The translations under genes and the position numbers were made by a program. A stretch of DNA of 46,484 nucleotides from assembly GCA_964595485.1 (NCBI GenBank), contig CAZQQN010000022.1, positions 1 to 46,484 on the forward strand. The letters run 5' to 3'. Shown one piece after another: positions 41,538 to 46,484 of the stretch. The first letter of the stretch is position 1, and every line of letters starts with the position of its first letter. The notes beneath the pieces were generated by a model. That model did not search any database. It saw only the letters and a list, made by a program, of their open reading frames with translations, and was not told the DNA's origin. The stretch is from CAZQQN01 sp964595485 (lineage in GTDB: Bacteria > Bacteroidota > Bacteroidia > CAILMK01 > CAYYUA01).

Positions 41538-43857
41538 ATTGTTGCCGTTTTCTATCGCCATTGCTAAAATGGGCTTCCAGGACATATTGGCCGGAATCCA
41601 GTGACTGTGTTGAGATAGAGAGGGGATTGGCAGACTCCGTCTCGCTGTGCATGACCTCCTGCCCGTTTATGCTGTAAATGGTGATAGCTTTAATGGGCTT
41701 TGAAGCCGGATCGTATTTGATGGTTAGCGCATTCCTGGCTGGATTCGGGTAAATGTCCAAGGCCTTGTTACCCTGCTTTGTATCAGGCGATAATCCTGAC
41801 GCTTCCTCATCTTTTTTAGCAAAGCAGTATTGACCCGGTATAAGCTGATCGATCGTGATGATGCCATTATCCAGGATAAAGTTCCTGCTGTAATCGGGAT
41901 AAACTTTCCAATCCTGCCGGGTATTAGGGCGGTACATTAAGCGAAATGAGTCCGTGTTATCCAATGAAAGGCTATCCGGATCTTCCCGTTTGTTGTAATT
42001 CAATTCTGCCTCGGCCCTAAAAGAATCGGAGAAATCACCTTTTACCGTCCAATAGCGGGCATCTGACAACCTTATTCCCGGATTACTCCCTGAGTAAGGG
42101 TCCGGCTGTACCCAGCTGTGCTCAACCAACATTAAGGCAGAGTCCTGAAGATTCTTGACATCTATTTTCATCAATGCCCGATTGAGATTGAAAGATTCAG
42201 CTTTGGTAACCTTATTGATTGTGGTGGTTTTGGCATCGCTGATCTTACTGCCCATATCAAGCGCTACCATTTGTGGTTCAAAATTCACCCGGAAGCTGAA
42301 ATCCGTCTCCTTACCCGATGCCATCACCTTGTAGTTCATGGTATCCCAGTTGTTATCCACTGCTGAAATGGTTAGCGGGACTCCTGTGTAAAGGGAAGGC
42401 GCTTGGTGGATTTTTTGCTGAATTGTGCCGTCAATCGTTGTCAAATTTCCATTGCGGTTGGTCTCCAGGTTTGTAATGGCAAAATGAGGGAAGCCTGGAT
42501 TGAAAACCCAATTGTCAAAAAAGTTGGTCAAGTCTTGGCCCGTATAGCTTGTTAAGGAATCCCTCAATTCCGCAGAAGAAACTGCTTCAAAGGCATTTTC
42601 CTGCAGAAAGCGGTTAACGCCCTTTTTGAATTGCTTGTCACCCAGGTAACTTCTGAGGGTATGCACCACATCCGCCCCCTTGTCATAGCTGTGGGTGCCG
42701 TAGGTAACACTGTGGGGAACCGGTACCAATGGCCGGTAGGCATTGTCATCTTTATGGGCTTGCGTAAGCACATTGAAATGGTTATCGCGAACGGCTTCTG
42801 TGTAAGCTTGCTGGCCGTAGGCATTTTCCAGGTACAAAAATTCAGAAAAAGAGGCCCATCCCTCGTTAAGCCACATTTCTTCGGCATCATGGCAAGTGAC
42901 TAAATCGCCCCACCAATGATGAGAAAGCTCATGCGCCCACAAGCGCTCATTGCTAATAGATTTACCTAAACTACCGCTGGGAAAAGCAATGTTGGTTGCA
43001 TGTTCCATGGCTCCACCGGCAAATGGTACCGATACATAACCTACGCGAGAAAAAGCATGGGGCCCGTAAAATTCCTCAAAAGCTTCAAGGGCGTCCGGCA
43101 TGTTCTGGAAGCCCTTTTTTAACCTTGAGGAATCCTCTGGCTTGACAGCATATAGGATAGGGAAACGCCCATTAATACCCTGGTACATCTCTTTGACCGT
43201 GGCATAAGGCCCAACTGCCATTGATGCTAAATAGGTGGGGAGTGTCTGGTCCATTGACCAGTGCCAAACCAGTTTCCCGTTTCCCAGTGTATCTACCGAC
43301 TGCAAGCGCCCATTGCAAAAGGCCTTCTTACCTGGTTTGGTGGTGATATGAAAATCATACAGGGCCCGGTCAGTAAAATTATCCTTGCAGGGAAACCAGG
43401 CCCTGCCATAGTTATGGGGCTTAGCCTGGAAACCAACTCCTAAATTAAATGCCACATTGTTCCTGAAATAAAAGCCACCCCAGCCGGATGGATCTGTGGG
43501 CGGATTGCCCTTGTAATGAATGGTTATGGCAGCGGTATCGGTTTTGGATAGGGTTTGGTTCAGATCAATGGTCAGGGCTGTGTCATTGTAGTTGAAGGAT
43601 AGCTGTTGACCGTTGCTAACCACAGAATCCACATTGAAACTAAGCAGATCCAGCGGTACTTGCTTGAAGTCATCTTTCCGGGATACAAAGGTTACTGTGG
43701 TATAGCCGCTCAAGCTATTCTGGTTAAAGTTGGGCTGGAGGTTAATGGCATAGTGCCGGATATCAAAATCGGCATCCTCACTGTGGTTGGCTAAACCAGG
43801 AAAGGCGGTTATGAGCAAAAAAAGGAGCGCCGCAATGTTGGTCAATGGTGAATGCAT
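41521..43857 (-). CDS. Secreted M1 family metallo-aminopeptidase with type A T9SS domain
   Basis: 778 residues. Signal peptide, M1 N-terminal beta domain, then the exopeptidase loop GGAMEHATN (usual GAMEN with His for Asn), zinc motif HELSH (309-313) and the third ligand Glu332 (WLNEG). The last 80 residues (LDIYPNPARNALTI...GQYVLEAHF) form a type A T9SS sorting domain, so the enzyme is secreted or surface-bound. It probably trims peptides for nutrition. Confidence 0.93.
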   Translation of the reverse strand: MHSPLTNIAALLFLLITAFPGLANHSEDADFDIRHYAINLQPNFNQNSLSGYTTVTFVSRKDDFKQVPLDLLSFNVDSVVSNGQQLSFNYNDTALTIDLNQTLSKTDTAAITIHYKGNPPTDPSGWGGFYFRNNVAFNLGVGFQAKPHNYGRAWFPCKDNFTDRALYDFHITTKPGKKAFCNGRLQSVDTLGNGKLVWHWSMDQTLPTYLASMAVGPYATVKEMYQGINGRFPILYAVKPEDSSRLKKGFQNMPDALEAFEEFYGPHAFSRVGYVSVPFAGGAMEHATNIAFPSGSLGKSISNERLWAHELSHHWWGDLVTCHDAEEMWLNEGWASFSEFLYLENAYGQQAYTEAVRDNHFNVLTQAHKDDNAYRPLVPVPHSVTYGTHSYDKGADVVHTLRSYLGDKQFKKGVNRFLQENAFEAVSSAELRDSLTSYTGQDLTNFFDNWVFNPGFPHFAITNLETNRNGNLTTIDGTIQQKIHQAPSLYTGVPLTISAVDNNWDTMNYKVMASGKETDFSFRVNFEPQMVALDMGSKISDAKTTTINKVTKAESFNLNRALMKIDVKNLQDSALMLVEHSWVQPDPYSGSNPGIRLSDARYWTVKGDFSDSFRAEAELNYNKREDPDSLSLDNTDSFRLMYRPNTRQDWKVYPDYSRNFILDNGIITIDQLIPGQYCFAKKDEEASGLSPDTKQGNKALDIYPNPARNALTIKYDPASKPIKAITIYSINGQEVMHSETESANPLSISTQSLDSGQYVLEAHFSNGDRKRQQFILED

Positions 43858-44107
43858 ATTCTTGACTGTAATGGTTTTCCTTTACAATGTTACCACAAAT
43901 TTTAAGGATGGTCAATCAACCGAATGCTTTTGGCTTAATCCCGTCACGCAGGGTCTAAATGCTATTGGGCTACAATAAATGGTCTGTGTGCGGAGCCATT
44001 CTTTTAATGAAAACCTGGAGAGGCTTTCGCGGGCTTTTGGTTAAAAGGGGGATGGTTCGCTTTTTGGCTTTTTGTAAACCAGGTTTTATGCCAATTGTTT
44101 CGATGGT

Positions 44108-45592
44108 ATGGCTCTACAAGGCATTAACCTGGTCTGGCTTAAGCGGGATCTAAGGCTTAAGGACCACCCGCCGCTGGCAGAAGCAGCAAAGTCCGGTAAC
44201 CCGGTTTTGTTATGCTATGCTTTTGAACCGGCTTTGCTAAACCATGACCACACGGCTGATCGCCACCTGTCTTTCATTCAGCAATCCCTTGATGACCTCG
44301 ATGATCAGTTAAAGCAACAAAGAACGCAAATTTTACGCGTGCAATCACCGGCTAAAGAAGCTTTCGAAATCCTGCAAAAACTGGTACCCATCAAAGGCTT
44401 GTATTCGCACCAGGAAACGGGACTTTATGTAACATATGAGCGGGATAAGGAAATACGGTCGTGGTGTAGGGATCAGGGTATCCCATGGTTTGAATTTCCC
44501 CAGCACGGGGTAAAAAGGGGGATGCGGGATCGCCAGGGTTGGGCGCAGCAATGGTATGGCTTTATGAAGCAAGATACCACAGATTCTGATTTAGGGGCTA
44601 TCGCTTTTGTAAACGGGGAATTGGTCAATACCTGGATGCAGCATTTGCCAGCCCTACCAGCAAGCAATAATGGAACTAACCAACCTTTCCAGGAAGGCGG
44701 AGAGGGAGCTGGCAACAGGGTTTTAAGCAGTTTTTTACAAGGGCGGGCTGCTGGTTACAACAAGCATATTTCCAAGCCTCAGGAAAGCCGTGAAAGCTGT
44801 AGCCGGCTTTCACCATACCTGGCGTGGGGTAATGTATCTTTGCGGCAGGTTTTCCAGGCTAGCCAATCGGTTCGAAACCAGGGGTATTGGAAAGGCGCTT
44901 TGTCCGCTTTTCAGTCACGCCTTCGCTGGCGCGGGCATTTTATCCAGAAGATGGAGATGGAACCTGAACTGGAGTTTCGTTCGCTGAACAGGGGATACGA
45001 TGAACTGATCAAATGCTATGATGAAGATCGTTACCGGGCCTGGCGGGACGGCCAGACGGGATTACCCCTTGTTGATGCGTGCATGCGCTGCCTGAACAAG
45101 ACCGGCTATATGAATTTTCGCATGCGGGCTATGCTAACTTCTGTGGCTACGCATCACCTGTGGCTCCCCTGGTCTATGATCAGTGCGCACCTGGCCCGGG
45201 ATTTCCTGGATTTTGAACCGGGCATCCATTTTCCGCAGTTGCAGATGCAAGCGGGCGTTACCGGCATCAATACGGTACGGGTTTACAATCCCATTAAACA
45301 ATCGAAAGACCATGATCCGCAAGGCATGTTCATTAAGGCCTGGGTGCCCGAACTTGAGCAATGCCCGGCCCAATATATTCATCAGCCCTGGCAAATCCCG
45401 GTCATTGAGCAGGATTTAACCGGTTTTAAAGCTGGCCAATCCTACCCCAAACCCATTGTGGATATTGATCAAGCCGGCCGTGAAGCGCGCAAAAAACTAT
45501 GGGGCTTCCGCAGCCGAACTCTTGTGAAGAAGGAGAAACAACGCATTTTGAAACGGCATACGGTTCCCGGCAATAATCAGAACAGGCGGTGA
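44108..45592 (+). CDS. Photolyase/cryptochrome family flavoprotein
   Basis: 494 residues: N-terminal photolyase alpha/beta domain (INLVWLKRDLRLKDHPPL) and C-terminal FAD-binding domain (SRLSPYLAWGNVSLRQVF, RLRWRGHFIQKME, GLPLVDACMRCLNKTGYMNFRMR, HFPQLQMQAGVTGINTVRVYNP). It resembles a photolyase-like subgroup in which the usual WREF is WRGHF, so direct CPD repair should not be assumed; light sensing or another lesion type is possible. Confidence 0.85.
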   Translation: MALQGINLVWLKRDLRLKDHPPLAEAAKSGNPVLLCYAFEPALLNHDHTADRHLSFIQQSLDDLDDQLKQQRTQILRVQSPAKEAFEILQKLVPIKGLYSHQETGLYVTYERDKEIRSWCRDQGIPWFEFPQHGVKRGMRDRQGWAQQWYGFMKQDTTDSDLGAIAFVNGELVNTWMQHLPALPASNNGTNQPFQEGGEGAGNRVLSSFLQGRAAGYNKHISKPQESRESCSRLSPYLAWGNVSLRQVFQASQSVRNQGYWKGALSAFQSRLRWRGHFIQKMEMEPELEFRSLNRGYDELIKCYDEDRYRAWRDGQTGLPLVDACMRCLNKTGYMNFRMRAMLTSVATHHLWLPWSMISAHLARDFLDFEPGIHFPQLQMQAGVTGINTVRVYNPIKQSKDHDPQGMFIKAWVPELEQCPAQYIHQPWQIPVIEQDLTGFKAGQSYPKPIVDIDQAGREARKKLWGFRSRTLVKKEKQRILKRHTVPGNNQNRR

Positions 45593-45619
45593 ACTTGCTG
45601 CTTGCGCAACCGCATCATT

Positions 45620-45828
45620 TTAAAATGCCAGGGAAGCCCAGCCTATCCTGTGGCTCCCTTTGGCGTCTAATAGTTCACCCAGGGTCCCGGAATTTAAACG
45701 CCATTCATCCAATGCCTTCATTAAGACCGAAAAAACGTTAAACCGCTCATTCGCTTTTGCTTTTGGGAAACGTAATCAATGGCGGATAGGTCTTTCAGGA
45801 GACTTTGCAATTGGTCATGGTGAGGCAT
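45620..45828 (-). pseudogene. Remnant of a PDDEXK_4-type nuclease gene
   Basis: ATG at 45828 opens MPHHDQLQSLLKDLSAID..., which stops after about 36 codons. Restoring one A in an AAAA run (CCCAAAAG, near 45764) continues into ERFNVFSVLMKALDEW then RLNSGTLGELLDAKGSH. This fits the N-terminal pattern of PDDEXK_4 nucleases (FNxFxxLxxxxDExRLHSxxLAxLLxPxGSH). It stops soon after at 45620-45622, so the gene is truncated as well as frameshifted. Similarity is judged by eye. Confidence 0.45.
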
Positions 45829-45917
45829 AAAAATAGCGTTGATTGAATGGCTCCATTATGGCTACTTTATCCTTTGCAATTTAAGCCTTATAATTAAATT
45901 TAAGTATAATTGACCTG

Positions 45918-46186
45918 TTAGGTTTTGTTGCTGCTCAACATCTCCCTCAATTCCTCAACAGCAAAAGGCTCCTCCTTTCCTATATGTGCAACCGCATGAC
46001 AATTTGGACAAAGCGAAACCCAATCCCTTACCGGGTCAATGGCTGAAGACTCATCTTTTTGAGCAAGGGGATATCGGTGATGGACACGAATAAAACCACT
46101 GGCAACTTCCCATACCGTTCGCCAAAAGCCATTCCGCAGGCCTGGCAGTGGTAACCATAAACTTCCGGACATTCTTTAATTAGCGA
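45918..46186 (-). pseudogene. Frameshifted HNH endonuclease
   Basis: The C-terminal frame has FIRVHHRYPLAQ and WVSLCPNCHAVAH, the HNH core. The N-terminal zinc half (ECPEVYGYHCQACGMAFGERYG) is in another frame; the join is in TATGGGAAG, where GGGG would restore ERYG-E-VASGF. Upstream, an in-frame TAA (46187-46189) suggests a further indel, since SMPNR and IKECPEV lie in adjoining frames. Intact relatives are McrA-like restriction or mobile-element nucleases. Confidence 0.7.
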
Positions 46187-46292
46187 TTAGGCATGGAATT
46201 TATCGCCTGGGAAGTTTTCTTTAAAATTGATTTCTTTGCAGGAAGATCAATAATCAAGCTTATAGAATAAGCGGTTTCCGAAATATTCCATC

Positions 46293-46484
46293 ATGGATGT
46301 TGAAGATTTAAAAATTTTAGTAAAGGACCTTCAAACCCTCCCTAAGGAATGTGAGTGGGTGGAGTTTAAAGAAAACAACTATAACCCCAGGAAATCGGGG
46401 AATATTTATCGGCTCTTTCCAATAGTGCATGTTACCATGAGAAGCAACATGGTTATTTAGTTTTTGGAATCGAAGACACAACAC
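46293..46484 (+). pseudogene. Frameshifted Schlafen/AlbA_2 domain protein (3' end beyond window)
   Basis: ATG at 46293 begins MDVEDLKILVKDLQTLPK then CEWVEFKENNYN, the start of an AlbA_2 (divergent AAA-4) domain. The frame breaks at AACCCCAG (46383-46390); one more C would continue PQEIGEYLSALSNSAC then YHEKQHGYLVFGIED, the conserved rest of the domain, to the window end. Such proteins act as regulators or defence-related nucleases. Confidence 0.65.

Noticed and set aside
1..46484. CRISPR arrays, rRNA, tRNA and complete insertion sequences
   Set aside because: No regularly spaced repeats, no rRNA stretch, no cloverleaf ending I could recognise, and no transposase gene were seen; small tRNA-like genes cannot be fully excluded without a search tool.

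Overview
The window comes from a member of the Bacteroidota, most likely of the Cytophagales type. Three proteins end in type IX secretion (T9SS) sorting domains: one type B gliding-motility-associated C-terminus and two type A domains beginning with an LxIYPNP core. There is a lipoprotein resembling the T9SS/gliding protein GldN, several promoters look like the Bacteroidota TAnnTTTG -7 box, and strong Shine-Dalgarno sequences are rare. The sequence is draft quality: a 10-N scaffold gap interrupts queG (11286-11295), and the last 900 bases carry several apparent frameshifts. I see no rRNA, tRNA, CRISPR array or complete insertion sequence.

Layout. 1-1803: 3' part of a large PKD-repeat T9SS adhesin, closed by a clear terminator. 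1931-9781 (minus): a ten-gene cytochrome c oxidase operon (subunit II with an N-terminal cytochrome c, subunit I, heme O synthase, two subunit III genes, subunit IV, SCO copper chaperone, DUF420, a small membrane protein, DUF983), followed by a group III truncated hemoglobin on the same strand upstream. 10516-18927: queG (gapped), a secreted kelch propeller, a CapA-like phosphoesterase, a secreted AGE-type epimerase, and a tightly overlapped operon of a PqiA-like membrane protein, a voltage-gated-type channel with a non-canonical pore filter, and a DinB-like protein. 19083-20191: a short ORF ending in a polycysteine run, then an intrinsic terminator, then a CysA2-like thiosulfate sulfurtransferase. 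20677-24084: a truncated TPR fragment, a LETM1-related protein and a TPR membrane protein. 24718-28688: osmoprotection genes (betaine-binding lipoprotein, universal stress protein, BCCT transporter). 29161-33203: lipoprotein-SCO-cytochrome c operon, RlmD with a small conserved partner, and a thioredoxin-like protein. 33527-37439: ABC exporter with a DUF5522 protein, a DUF2779 Cas4-like nuclease and a small membrane protein. 37837-40153: ergothioneine genes egtB and egtD. 40326-45592: GldN-like lipoprotein, T9SS M1 aminopeptidase, photolyase/cryptochrome. 45620-46484: three broken genes of restriction or defence type (PDDEXK_4-like remnant, HNH endonuclease, Schlafen/AlbA_2).

How the genes fit together. 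The cox operon, the two SCO chaperones, the lipoprotein cytochrome c and the truncated hemoglobin point to aerobic respiration. Ergothioneine synthesis, photolyase, the universal stress protein and betaine uptake point to an oxidative, light-exposed and osmotically variable habitat. The most interesting element is the polycysteine leader. Its 28 codons end Cys-Phe-Cys-Cys-Cys-Cys-Cys-His-stop, and 28 bases later there is a terminator hairpin with a competing alternative fold, all upstream of a sulfur-transfer gene. This is the layout expected of a cysteine-responsive transcription attenuator. The second notable element is the channel whose K+ filter position reads TPVSESD instead of TTVGYGD.
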